A stretch of 64,000 nt of DNA from Nitrospira sp. (GTDB lineage Bacteria > Nitrospirota > Nitrospiria > Nitrospirales > Nitrospiraceae): positions 1-64,000 of the forward strand of contig JARFXP010000003.1 of the NCBI GenBank assembly GCA_029194675.1, in the 5' to 3' direction. The notes beneath the pieces were generated by a model. It did no database searches and was not told the origin of the DNA. It was given only the letters and a program-made list of their open reading frames with translations. Below are positions 48,536-57,115 of this stretch, in pieces. Made by a program: the position numbers and the translations under genes. Position 1 is the stretch's first letter. Each line of letters starts with the position of its first letter.

Positions 48536-48771
48536 AAACTACTCGCTATTTTGACGAGCAGGTAATGCGAAAGCGCCCGTACATCAAGCGAGAGTGGTGC
48601 GAACAGGCCCTACGCCATCCTCTCCGCCGTGAAGTGCAGTCTAATGGGCGCATCCGACACTGGGTTCTTATTCCTGAACTTGGACGGTACTTGCGCGTGG
48701 TGACCTTGGAGGATAGTATGACGGTGCATAACGCGTTTCTGGATCGCAATTTCAAAGAGGCAGGATCGTGA
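48532..48771 (+). CDS. Small toxin-like protein paired with DUF2283
   Basis: A 79-residue basic protein (KKR-rich YIKREWCEQALRHPLRREVQ, then GRIRHWVLIPELGRYLRVVT and HNAFLDRNFK) of a type found directly before DUF2283 genes; possibly a RelE/DUF4258-like fold. It begins with GTG overlapping the stop of HsdS tail copy 2 and overlaps the next gene by four bases, which indicates coupled translation. The activity is not known. Confidence 0.65.
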   Translation: MKTTRYFDEQVMRKRPYIKREWCEQALRHPLRREVQSNGRIRHWVLIPELGRYLRVVTLEDSMTVHNAFLDRNFKEAGS

Positions 48772-48992
48772 AGTTTCACTACTATCCTGAAACAGACTCC
48801 CTCTATATCGATCTGTCAGATAAGGTCAGCGTCGATTCCCGAGAAGCAGCACCGGGAGTGGTGTTAGATTTCGATGCCGAAGGACATTTGGTCGGGATTG
48901 ATATCGACCATGCCAGCCAGATTATCGACCTCTCTCGTCTTGAGGCAGAAGCCTTGCCGATTACGACGCTTTCTCTCTCTCAGAAGAGTTAG
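48768..48992 (+). CDS. DUF2283 protein, copy 2
   Basis: A 74-residue protein starting with GTG that overlaps the previous stop (GTGA). The DUF2283 signature is FHYYPETDSLYIDLSDK ... GVVLDFDAEGHLVGIDIDHAS. It is the probable antitoxin or partner of the gene before it. Confidence 0.85.
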   Translation: MKFHYYPETDSLYIDLSDKVSVDSREAAPGVVLDFDAEGHLVGIDIDHASQIIDLSRLEAEALPITTLSLSQKS

Positions 48993-49016
48993 CCAAGACG
49001 ACGGAGAAGAAAATCA

Positions 49017-49215
49017 TGACCACTCAGAGCAAGTTTCCTCAGGCTGGGACGAAGCACGCGTTCGTCGAGTACTGACTCACTACGAACAGCAGACGGAGGA
49101 AGAGGCGGTTGCCGAGGACGAAGCTGTGGCCGAAGACAAAACCCAGACGGTTATGGAAATCCCCACCGAGTTAGTACCCGCTGTCCGTCAGTTGATCGCG
49201 AAACGGCAACGATAG
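49017..49215 (+). pseudogene. Small acidic protein gene with a frameshift
   Basis: ATG 49017 gives MTTQSKFPQ but soon leaves the coding frame. The family-like sequence WDEARVRRVLTHYEQQTEEE, then MEIPTELVPAVRQLIAKRQR, runs in another frame to 49215. A one-base change near 49046-49050 would restore a 65-residue protein. Proteins of this kind often accompany small toxin genes. Confidence 0.6.
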
Positions 49216-49239
49216 ATTGGTCAATGCTTGTTGCCGTCC

Positions 49240-49343
49240 GCGTCGCTAGGCCTCTCGCGGTGGAAAGTCGGCAAGCCGCCTCCCGCCACCGACTGCATGA
49301 ACTCTTTCATCTCCTTCTCCACCGGGCGCTTCAAGGAGACTAT
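49240..49343 (+). pseudogene. HsdS C-terminal tail, copy 3 (diverged)
   Basis: One frame reads VESRQAASRHRLHELFHLLL and then HRALQGDY, matching the other tails at most conserved positions. There is no stop at the expected place. The GGAGAC that encodes its GD residues lies just before the ATG of the DUF6155 gene at 49342, so tail DNA now serves as that gene's ribosome binding site. Confidence 0.6.
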
Positions 49344-49908
49344 GCCAAGCGAAAAGACACCCGCCGGCTGGTCGGCGATTCGTCGGCATCTGAGCGCACA
49401 GTCGAAGGCAGCCCTGTTGGCGCTGGTCAAAGATCTCTACGACGCATCCTCCAGCAACCGCAATTTTCTGCACGCCCGGGTCCAGGTCGAGGCCGGCGAC
49501 GGGACGGCCGTCGAGAAGTACCGGCGCACCATCATCGAGCAGTTCTATCCCCAACGAGGATTTGGGAAACTCAAGCTGGCTGAGGCGCGCAAAGCCATCC
49601 GGGATTACCGCAGGGCCACGGGTGACTTGACGGGCACGATCGATCTGATGCTGACCTACGTTGAGAACGGCACAAGGTTTACATGCGATTTCGGGGACAT
49701 CAACGAGGCGTACTACAACAGCCTTGAATCCGTCTTGCGCGAGATGACACAGCTTTTACGGAAGGAACATTCTTCGGTGTATCCGCAGTTCCGGGAGCGG
49801 ATTCAGGGGTTGGAAACTCACGCCGACCGCATCGGTTGGGGGTATGGCGATGCTCTTCGGGACCATGTCCGCTTGCTCGAAACGGAGCTGGCAGGCAAGC
49901 GCAAGTGA
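49342..49908 (+). CDS. DUF6155-like protein
   Basis: A 188-residue protein when started at ATG 49342 with AAGGAG just before it. Features: LSAQSKAALLALVKDLYDAS, RNFLHARVQVE and YFP-like YPQRGFGKLKLAEARKAIRDY, which fit the DUF6155 group of small helical proteins. A longer frame from 49228 would only read the HsdS-tail DNA in a wrong frame. The role is unknown. It sits inside the HsdS-tail array. Confidence 0.65.
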   Translation: MPSEKTPAGWSAIRRHLSAQSKAALLALVKDLYDASSSNRNFLHARVQVEAGDGTAVEKYRRTIIEQFYPQRGFGKLKLAEARKAIRDYRRATGDLTGTIDLMLTYVENGTRFTCDFGDINEAYYNSLESVLREMTQLLRKEHSSVYPQFRERIQGLETHADRIGWGYGDALRDHVRLLETELAGKRK

Positions 49909-49938
49909 TCAACCTTGGCAAACAGGAATCTGCTGTCC

Positions 49939-50043
49939 GCCACCACCGAGATTCGGGCCATGGAATCCCAGCAAAACACCTCTCGCCGGCGGCGAGACGA
50001 CCTCTTTCAGTCCATGCTCCACCGTGCGTTCGACGACGAATGA
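49939..50043 (+). pseudogene. HsdS C-terminal tail, copy 4
   Basis: The frame reads ATTEIRAMESQQNTSRRRRD, then DLFQSMLHRAFDDE and TGA at 50041-50043. It is the closest relative of copy 2 (shared EIR-MESQQ, SRR, DDLF-SMLHRAF). It follows DUF6155 in the same frame after its stop. The gene that should overlap its stop is missing (ATG 50040 meets a stop after five codons). Confidence 0.7.
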
Positions 50044-50164
50044 CAGCCGTTGCCTAAGCCGATCCTGGCCTCATCCGTTCACCAAATCGTGCTGTTCATG
50101 AATCATGACCGATGAGAAGCTTGCATCGATTTCATGCACGGTTTTGTGACATAAGTGAGCGGCC

Positions 50165-50860
50165 ATGGGGAACCGCCTCTCAGGCTCAACTCGGCAAGCT
50201 ATCGGCGACGTATTTGATCGTCTCGATTACAAACGGCTCGAGTCCGTCTATTGTTATGAAGGGGGCGATAAGTTTTGGGTTAGAAAGCGGGCACCCTGTC
50301 GGCGACTGGGCACCAAGGTAGCCGAAGCCCTCATAGAGAAGTTACCGCCAGGAGGGCGCAGTCTGTATGTGGGCGCCGGTGTGACGGAGCTGCCGGCATT
50401 ACTAGCGGAAGCGCTCGACCTTCAGCGCCAAGTTGAGCCCTATAATCTCCGGAGAACGGAGGTGGCGGTACTCAATCGAGCCACCCGAACCCTACCTGTA
50501 CAGTTCAGGGCTCAGGATGCCTCTCTGGCAACTGGTCTCTTCGATCATCTCTGGATGGTCAGTGTGCTGAACGATCCGGAACGGTTTCCGCACCTGTCGC
50601 CGTTATCGTATGGACGAGCCAATCCGGTCACGTTTGATCCGACACGATTCCAGAAGGAACGGCGGCTTGTCCAATCCATCGTGGACCGTTGCATGCCCAA
50701 ATTGAATGTGCCCGGTCTGGTGACGACGTCAACTGAGGAAGTAGTATGGATTGCAGACTGGTGTCACCGACTCAAGATTCCGTATCGCGTGGAGCGGAGG
50801 CAATATCCCACGGCGCTCGTCGGCGATCCGATCTGCTTTATCAAGGTTGGTAAGGAATGA
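50165..50860 (+). CDS. Hypothetical protein with methyltransferase-like fold
   Basis: A 231-residue protein. The segment GRSLYVGAGVTELPALLAEA resembles motif I of SAM-dependent methyltransferases (hydrophobic strand, GxGxx), and a later DHLWMVSVLNDP segment could be the motif IV strand. No characteristic active-site motif is present, so an enzyme role is uncertain. It has no signal peptide. It probably belongs to the core genome rather than the array. Confidence 0.55.
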   Translation: MGNRLSGSTRQAIGDVFDRLDYKRLESVYCYEGGDKFWVRKRAPCRRLGTKVAEALIEKLPPGGRSLYVGAGVTELPALLAEALDLQRQVEPYNLRRTEVAVLNRATRTLPVQFRAQDASLATGLFDHLWMVSVLNDPERFPHLSPLSYGRANPVTFDPTRFQKERRLVQSIVDRCMPKLNVPGLVTTSTEEVVWIADWCHRLKIPYRVERRQYPTALVGDPICFIKVGKE

Positions 50861-50890
50861 GGGAATAAGCGTCGTAGCATCTGGAGTCAG

Positions 50891-51436
50891 TCAGAGTTCA
50901 AAGCCGGTTTTCTTGCTTGAATCGCCCATATACTGCCTCGCGTACTTCACATAATTCTCTGCCGATTCTTTAATCCAGGCCAACTCCTCGTCCGTGACCG
51001 GCCGCTTGACCTTGGCAGGTGAGCCGAGAATCAGACTCTTCGGCGGCACGACCGTGCCTTCGACTACCAGGGCTCCAGCTCCTACCACAGAATCCTCCCC
51101 GATCGCTGCCCCGTCCATAATGATCGCGCCCATTCCGACCAACACACGATCCTGAATCGTACAACCGTGCAACACGACATTGTGGCCGATCGTGACCTCG
51201 TTGCCGATGATCAGTGGGTGGGTGTCACGAGTCACATGCAACATGCAGAGGTCCTGGACGTTCGTGCGATCTCCGATCCGGATGTAGTTCACATCGCCTC
51301 GGATGACGGCGTTGAACCACGCGCTGCACTGTTCACCCATCACAACGTCGCCGATCACGACTGCTGTCTCTTCGATAAAGCACGACTTCGGAACGGTCGG
51401 CTTGATGCCTTGAAAGGTTCGTATCACGAAAGGCAC
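50891..51436 (-). CDS. Gamma-class carbonic anhydrase family protein
   Basis: A 181-residue left-handed beta-helix protein with hexapeptide repeats. It keeps the zinc-site pattern of the YrdA/gamma-CA family: NVQDLCMLHVT with His, and IGHNVVLHGC with two His. These proteins are trimers; some hydrate CO2, others have lost activity. No signal peptide. It is convergent with the gene before it. Confidence 0.9.
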   Translation of the reverse strand: MPFVIRTFQGIKPTVPKSCFIEETAVVIGDVVMGEQCSAWFNAVIRGDVNYIRIGDRTNVQDLCMLHVTRDTHPLIIGNEVTIGHNVVLHGCTIQDRVLVGMGAIIMDGAAIGEDSVVGAGALVVEGTVVPPKSLILGSPAKVKRPVTDEELAWIKESAENYVKYARQYMGDSSKKTGFEL

Positions 51437-51508
51437 TCTAGGCGAAGTGTATCAGCCTCCGCAAGGGTCTATTTGACAGACTTTTTGACCCTCCCGTAGA
51501 CTACCCCC

Positions 51509-52990
51509 ATGTCTCATCCACTGATCATTCCACGGCGTACGAAACCGATAGCCCAAAGGGACAGGCACCGATCCTTGATCGGAGCCAGTCCCAAGAAAAC
51601 GACGATCGGGTTTGTAAATCTTGGCTGTTCAAAAAACCAGGTCGACTCGGAAATCATGCTCGGGTCTCTCGTGAAGGAGGGATTTCAACTGACCGGTGAC
51701 CCGAAACAAGCCGACGTGGTCATCGTCAATACCTGCGGCTTCATCGAAGAGGCGAAAGAAGAATCGATCAACACCGTCCTCGAACATGGGCATCTGAAGA
51801 AAACAGGAACCTGCCGTGTCCTGATTGCAGCCGGTTGCTTAGCCCAGCGGTATCAAGGAGACTTGCTCAAGGAGTTACCGGAATTGGATGCGGTAGTCGG
51901 CACCGGGGAGTTCGGCAGGATTGCCGACATCTGCCGGGACCTCCTAGCCCCCAAGAAGCGGCATCGGCGCCTTTGGATCAGTCAGCCGCCCTATCTCTAT
52001 GACGAGCTGGCGCCACGACTGAGACTCGGCAAGCAGCATAGCGCCTATGTGAAAATCGCCGAAGGATGCAACCGTAATTGCACCTTCTGCGCCATTCCAC
52101 TGATGCGCGGCAAACAGCGCAGCCGACCGGTGGAATCCATTGTCGCAGAAGCACGCCAACTGGCTGAGGAAGGCGTCAAAGAGATCAATCTGATCTCACA
52201 AGACACCATCAACTACGGCGTCGATCTTGGTCTTCGCCAAGGTCTGGTTCAACTGCTCCGCTCATTGGTGAAGGTTGAGAAACTCCGATGGATCAGACCG
52301 TTCTACCTGTACCCTCAGCAAGTCACGGACGATCTGCTGGATCTGTATGCGGGGGAAGAAAAGATTACCAAGTATATCGACATGCCTCTTCAGCACATCA
52401 ATGACCGCATGCTCAAACGCATGCATCGTCTGGGTGACCGCGCCGCGCTCGAAGCCTTGGTCGATCGTATCCGTACCCGTATTCCCGCGGTGGCCTTTCG
52501 AACCGCCTTCATCGTCGGTTTTCCTGGAGAAACCGACGCCGCCTTCACCGAGCTGCTCGACTACGTGGAACAGACGGAGTTCGACCGAGTCGCCGTGTTC
52601 CATTACTCGGACGAGGAAGGGACCGGAGCGGCTGATTTGGGCGACAAAGTCGCGCGGGACGTTATGGACGAACGCCGCAATGTCCTCCTCTCCCTCCAAG
52701 AATCCATTTCCGCCACTAGAGGCCGGGCCAAAATCGGCACCACTATCGACGTGCTGATTGATGGACGATCGGAAGAGACAGAACATGTGTTGGAAGGTCG
52801 TCACGAAGGGCTCGCGCCAGAAATCGACGGTGTCGTCTACATCGACGAAGACTCAGCTTCGAGCACTCACGTACACCATTCCCGCCTCGAAATGCTTTCT
52901 CCCAAGCCAGGCGATTTCTGCACCGTCGAAATCACCGATGCAGCAGCCTATGATCTCGTTGGATGCATCGTCAGGAAATCTGCGTCCTGA
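51509..52990 (+). CDS. rimO: Ribosomal protein S12 methylthiotransferase
   Basis: A 493-residue radical-SAM enzyme. The N-terminal UPF0004 domain with three Cys (VNLGCSKNQVDSE, VNTCGFIEEA, AAGCLAQRY) binds an auxiliary cluster, the radical-SAM CxxxCxxC is in EGCNRNCTFCAIP, and a C-terminal TRAM domain follows. It adds a methylthio group to an Asp of ribosomal protein S12. The first 30 residues are an extension before KTTIGFVNLG. purU follows after about 60 bases. Confidence 0.95.
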   Translation: MSHPLIIPRRTKPIAQRDRHRSLIGASPKKTTIGFVNLGCSKNQVDSEIMLGSLVKEGFQLTGDPKQADVVIVNTCGFIEEAKEESINTVLEHGHLKKTGTCRVLIAAGCLAQRYQGDLLKELPELDAVVGTGEFGRIADICRDLLAPKKRHRRLWISQPPYLYDELAPRLRLGKQHSAYVKIAEGCNRNCTFCAIPLMRGKQRSRPVESIVAEARQLAEEGVKEINLISQDTINYGVDLGLRQGLVQLLRSLVKVEKLRWIRPFYLYPQQVTDDLLDLYAGEEKITKYIDMPLQHINDRMLKRMHRLGDRAALEALVDRIRTRIPAVAFRTAFIVGFPGETDAAFTELLDYVEQTEFDRVAVFHYSDEEGTGAADLGDKVARDVMDERRNVLLSLQESISATRGRAKIGTTIDVLIDGRSEETEHVLEGRHEGLAPEIDGVVYIDEDSASSTHVHHSRLEMLSPKPGDFCTVEITDAAAYDLVGCIVRKSAS

Positions 52991-53049
52991 GCGTTCCGTT
53001 CCTCCGATCTGCTACACTGCAAACGACCACCTCACAGGAGCGAACACCG

Positions 53050-53916
53050 GTGACGGCTCCGAAGAAAGACTCCGTTGTCCTGCTGATCCAGTGCAAAGAC
53101 CGGAAAGGCATCGTCGCGCGAGTGTCCGGGTTCATTCACGATTTCGGCGGCAACATTCTCGACTCCGACCATCACACTGACGAAGAGACGAACGATTTCC
53201 TGATGCGGATGGAGTTCGCGGCGGAAGGATTTCAAATTCCGCCGGACGATATTCCGGCCGCGTTTGCTCCGATCGCGAAAGTGTACGACATGCACTATGA
53301 AGTGCATCCGTCCAGTCGACGGACTCGTGTCGGCATGTTGGTGTCGAAACAGGATCACTGTCTGGCCGATCTGCTCCAGCGGCACCGTCGAGGCGAATTG
53401 CACATCGATATTCCCGTGATCATCTCAAATCACGACACCTGTGCAAGCTGGGCCGATCTCTTCAAGATCCCGTTTGCCGTGTATCCCGTTACCAAGGAGA
53501 CCAAGCCGCAACAGGAAAGACAAGTCTTGGCGCTTCTGAAAGAGCACCGTGTGGAACTCGTGGTCATGGCTCGCTACATGCAGATCCTCACCGCGAATTT
53601 TTTAGCGCAGGTCGGCTGCCCGGTCATCAACATTCACCATTCCTTTCTTCCGGCCTTTGTCGGAGCTAATCCCTACCGGCAGGCTTACGACCGTGGCGTG
53701 AAGATCATTGGAGCGACGGCGCACTACGCCACTCAGGATCTGGATGAGGGTCCCATCATTGAGCAAGACGTGATTCGTGTGGGCCACCGGGATACCGTAG
53801 AAGATCTCGTGCGCAAAGGACGCGATCTGGAGGAAATCGTGTTGGCGCGCGCCGTCCGGCGACATATCGAACGGCGTGTCTTGGTATATGGCAGGAAGAC
53901 GGTGGTGTTCGATTAG
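53050..53916 (+). CDS. purU: Formyltetrahydrofolate deformylase
   Basis: A 288-residue enzyme started at GTG 53050. The N-terminal ACT domain (VVLLIQCKDRKGIVARVSGF) is followed by the formyl-hydrolase domain with INIHHSFLPAFVGANPY, GATAHYATQDLDEGPIIEQD, and the catalytic Asn/His/Asp arrangement of the family. It releases formate from 10-formyl-tetrahydrofolate to supply formate and free folate. It is followed by a terminator. Confidence 0.94.
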   Translation: MTAPKKDSVVLLIQCKDRKGIVARVSGFIHDFGGNILDSDHHTDEETNDFLMRMEFAAEGFQIPPDDIPAAFAPIAKVYDMHYEVHPSSRRTRVGMLVSKQDHCLADLLQRHRRGELHIDIPVIISNHDTCASWADLFKIPFAVYPVTKETKPQQERQVLALLKEHRVELVVMARYMQILTANFLAQVGCPVINIHHSFLPAFVGANPYRQAYDRGVKIIGATAHYATQDLDEGPIIEQDVIRVGHRDTVEDLVRKGRDLEEIVLARAVRRHIERRVLVYGRKTVVFD

Positions 53917-53924
53917 CACTGTTG

Positions 53925-53962
53925 AAAAAGGGAGCAGGTCATCCGACCCGCTCCCTTTTTTT
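53925..53962. terminator. Bidirectional rho-independent terminator
   Basis: AAAAAGGGAGCAGGTC pairs with GACCCGCTCCCTTTTT across an ATCC loop, with one mismatch, between the convergent purU and protease genes. T-runs are found on both strands. Confidence 0.9.
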
Positions 53963-53976
53963 GCTCCTTCACAGGA

Positions 53977-55461
53977 TTACACTTTCACAGATAGGAACAG
54001 CTGATTCCCGCGCCGATTGACCAAGATCAGCACGCTGTCTCCCTTTTTGACGTCGGAAGACACCTTCTCAAAGTCCTTCACAGACTTGATCGGCTGCCGG
54101 TTGATCTCCCGAATGACATCGCCCGGCAGGAGTCCCGCCTTCTCCGCTCCGCTGTCCGGAGCAACCCTTGTCACCACCACGCCTCGCTTCCCCTTGAGGC
54201 CGAGTTCCTTGGAGGTAGCCTGATCTAAGTCTTCGACTGCGAGTCCCGACAAGGCAGCGTCCGTTTCGCCACTTTCAACCTTGGCGACTCTCGTTTCATC
54301 CGGCTGCTCACCAATCTTGACCGTCATCTCACGTTCTTGACTGTCGCGAATCACTTTCACCGGCACTGTAGTGCCGATCGAAGTCCTGGTCACCAGTCGC
54401 TGCAACGCGACCCCATCCTCCACAGGAGTGCCGTGATACTCGACAATGACGTCTCCCTGCTTCAGTCCCGCCTGTTCAGCCGGGCTGTCTTCCCGGACAT
54501 CGCTGACCAAGGCGCCTTTGGAATCCTTGATAGTGAATGACTTCGCCAGGTCCTGGTTCAGGTCCTGAATGCCGACACCGAGATACCCTCGGACAACCTT
54601 GCCTGTCTTGAGCAGACTCTCATAGATTGGTTTGGCCATAGTTGTTGATACGGCAAAACCAACGCCTTGATAGCCGCCTGTCTGGGAGAAAATTGCCGTA
54701 TTAATGCCCACGAGCTCACCTCTGGTATTGACCAAGGCACCGCCCGAGTTGCCCGGATTGATGGCGGCATCTGTTTGAATGAAATCCTCATACTGAGTGA
54801 TGCCCATGTGGCCTCGGCCGACCGCGCTCACAATTCCGAGGGTCACGGTGGAATTCAGTCCAAATGGATTGCCGACGGCCAACACATACTCGCCGACTTG
54901 CAAGCGTGACGCATCACCCCAGGACAACGCGGGAAGGTCGGTCGCGTTGATCTTGACCACCGCAAGGTCCGTCTTTGGGTCGGTGCCGATGATCTTGCCC
55001 TTGAACTCACGTTTGTCGGGGAGTATGACATTCACTTCACGGGCCTTGGCGATCACATGATTATTCGTCAAGATATATCCATCCGGAGAGATAATGACGC
55101 CCGACCCTTGTCCTCTCCGAGGCCCTCGATGTTCAAAAGGGTCGGATGGTCCCCGCCCACGAGGCCCGAAAGGTTTTCCGAAGAATTCTTCCATTCGGTC
55201 TCGTAGCGCGTCAGGCACAGAAAATCCCTCCGAAGCTTTCTCCGTCATCACAGTCGTGATGTTGACGACCGCCGGAGTCACCTGTTTGGCGACATCCGTA
55301 AAGCCGTTCGTCGGAGCGGTAGCAGCCACGGGCACGGCAGCGGCAGAGGGGCCGTCGAATGCCTGAGATGAGGTGAATGAGTAGCCGCCCCACACCAGGG
55401 CGCCGCTCAGGAAGCCGATTCCGATCATCGAACAGATCGTACGATTAAAATGTGCTGACAT
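53977..55461 (-). CDS. HtrA/DegP-type periplasmic serine protease
   Basis: A 494-residue protease. N-terminal signal or anchor helix (SMIGIGFLSGALVWGGY), a trypsin-like domain with His in LTNNHVI, Asp in KTDLAVVKI and Ser in INPGNSGGALVN, then two PDZ domains (about 295-385 and 400-490). It degrades or refolds damaged envelope proteins. ATG 55461 is chosen because GGAGGAGG lies just before it; a frame from 55479 adds six residues. The two-component pair upstream on the same strand may control it. Confidence 0.93.
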   Translation of the reverse strand: MSAHFNRTICSMIGIGFLSGALVWGGYSFTSSQAFDGPSAAAVPVAATAPTNGFTDVAKQVTPAVVNITTVMTEKASEGFSVPDALRDRMEEFFGKPFGPRGRGPSDPFEHRGPRRGQGSGVIISPDGYILTNNHVIAKAREVNVILPDKREFKGKIIGTDPKTDLAVVKINATDLPALSWGDASRLQVGEYVLAVGNPFGLNSTVTLGIVSAVGRGHMGITQYEDFIQTDAAINPGNSGGALVNTRGELVGINTAIFSQTGGYQGVGFAVSTTMAKPIYESLLKTGKVVRGYLGVGIQDLNQDLAKSFTIKDSKGALVSDVREDSPAEQAGLKQGDVIVEYHGTPVEDGVALQRLVTRTSIGTTVPVKVIRDSQEREMTVKIGEQPDETRVAKVESGETDAALSGLAVEDLDQATSKELGLKGKRGVVVTRVAPDSGAEKAGLLPGDVIREINRQPIKSVKDFEKVSSDVKKGDSVLILVNRRGNQLFLSVKV

Positions 55462-55602
55462 ACCTACCTCCTCCTTCAAGACCGATTGGTTGAAAATCCG
55501 TAATCCGTGAGTGCTACTGCAAGGGGGAATTCTCTTCTAGCCCCACAGGCGAGAAGCTAACAACCGGTAATGAGAGGAAGATTAGTCGGGGATTAAACTC
55601 CG

Positions 55603-57006
55603 TTAAGCACCGGAATGGGCGAGCGGTAGCACAACCGTGAAGGTTGATCCCTGGCCGAGATCGCTTTTGACTTCTACCCGCCCCTTGTGCAAATCGGCGA
55701 TCCAAGCACAAATGGCGAGGCCGAGACCCGTTCCCTTCTTCGTGTGGGCGCGAGCGACGTCTGTGCGGAAGAAGCGTTGGAAAATCCGCATGTGGTCCGC
55801 CGGGGCAATGCCGATGCCATGGTCCGTGACCGACAGCCTGGCCTCTCGGCCATCATTCAACAGTGAGATCTCAACCTTTCCTCCCTGGTGCGAATACTTC
55901 ATCGCATTCTCAACAAGATTGAGCAGCAACTCGCGAAGCCGCAAGTCGTCGCCTTGCACAACCACCGGCATCACTGTTCCCAGGACAACCTCGATATTTC
56001 GGTCCTGCCCGAGCTGTGTGGCCTGACGATGAATATCTTCGACGAGAGACTCCATCCCAACGGGTAACGACTCCAGTTTGACTTCTCCCATGTCGGCACG
56101 GGAGAGGAACAACAGTTCATCGACGATTCTGCTCATTCGATCAATCTCTTCCAAATTGCTCTCAAGCACCGACTTATAGTCTTCGAGTGCACGAGGTCGC
56201 CGTAGAACCAAGTCCGTCTCACCCTTCATCACCGTGAGAGGGGTCCGTAACTCATGCGACGCATCACTCGTGAATTGACGGATTTGGCTGAACGAGGCAT
56301 CCAGTCGACCGATCATGTTGTTGAAGGTGGCGGCCAGGCGACCGATTTCGTCGTGAGCCGCCGGCATGCTGAGACGTTGGCTGAGATCACCGGCGGCAAT
56401 GCGCTGCGCGGCAAGCGTAATCTTATCGACAGGACGTAACGCTCGCCCTGCCAAGAACCATCCCCCCGCGAGGGACACGGTCAGGGCGATCGGGATGGCC
56501 ACGACAAGCAGAATCAAGAATCGATGGAGGGTTTCTCCGACCGATTCCATCGACGTGCCGACTTGCACGATATACAAGAGCCTACGCTCATACATAATCG
56601 GCATAGAGATCAGCCGCAACGGAGGCTCATTAGGATACTTGGCCGACTCAAAAATGCTCTGTCCGGCGAATGCGGTATCGAGAGCGGTCCGGCTGAGTGG
56701 AACTTCATGTTGTTTGATGTTGGGAGAACGGATCGATATGGTGCCGGAGGGGCTGAAGATCTGGAAGAACTTATCGATACGCGTCAGTTCGGGAAATTGG
56801 GAAAGGAGTTCGTCTTCACTGATCAGAGGAAGAAACCCACGCTCTTCGAGCGACCGCACAGCCGTCGTCGCCGTTTCTTCCAGGGATTGATCGACGGCGT
56901 CGCGCAAATTTCGCGCGGTCATGGCGTACAGCACCACGGAGAAAGCCATGAGGACCATGGCAAGGGCGGTCCCGTACCAGAGGGTCAGTCGAACACGTAG
57001 CGGCAT
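55603..57006 (-). CDS. Membrane sensor histidine kinase, CusS/OmpR-partner type
   Basis: A 467-residue kinase with two transmembrane helices (about 8-28 and 160-180), a periplasmic sensor of about 130 residues between, a HAMP domain (LRPVDKITLAAQRIAAGDLS), HisKA with H251 in SDASHELRTPLT, and HATPase_c with NLVENAMKYS, VTDHGIGI and GTGLGLAI. It is close to heavy-metal and envelope-stress sensors. It follows the OmpR-type regulator gene on the same strand by 109 bases and precedes the protease gene. Confidence 0.92.
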   Translation of the reverse strand: MPLRVRLTLWYGTALAMVLMAFSVVLYAMTARNLRDAVDQSLEETATTAVRSLEERGFLPLISEDELLSQFPELTRIDKFFQIFSPSGTISIRSPNIKQHEVPLSRTALDTAFAGQSIFESAKYPNEPPLRLISMPIMYERRLLYIVQVGTSMESVGETLHRFLILLVVAIPIALTVSLAGGWFLAGRALRPVDKITLAAQRIAAGDLSQRLSMPAAHDEIGRLAATFNNMIGRLDASFSQIRQFTSDASHELRTPLTVMKGETDLVLRRPRALEDYKSVLESNLEEIDRMSRIVDELLFLSRADMGEVKLESLPVGMESLVEDIHRQATQLGQDRNIEVVLGTVMPVVVQGDDLRLRELLLNLVENAMKYSHQGGKVEISLLNDGREARLSVTDHGIGIAPADHMRIFQRFFRTDVARAHTKKGTGLGLAICAWIADLHKGRVEVKSDLGQGSTFTVVLPLAHSGA

Positions 57007-57115
57007 AGGTCAGCTCCTGGTCGCTGGTGACGAACTGATACCGTCGCAGAGCCTTCCTGTCGGTTTAGCCATCTCGGAGCCGAAGCACGAGAGCGATGGT
57101 TGCCTCGGGATTGTA

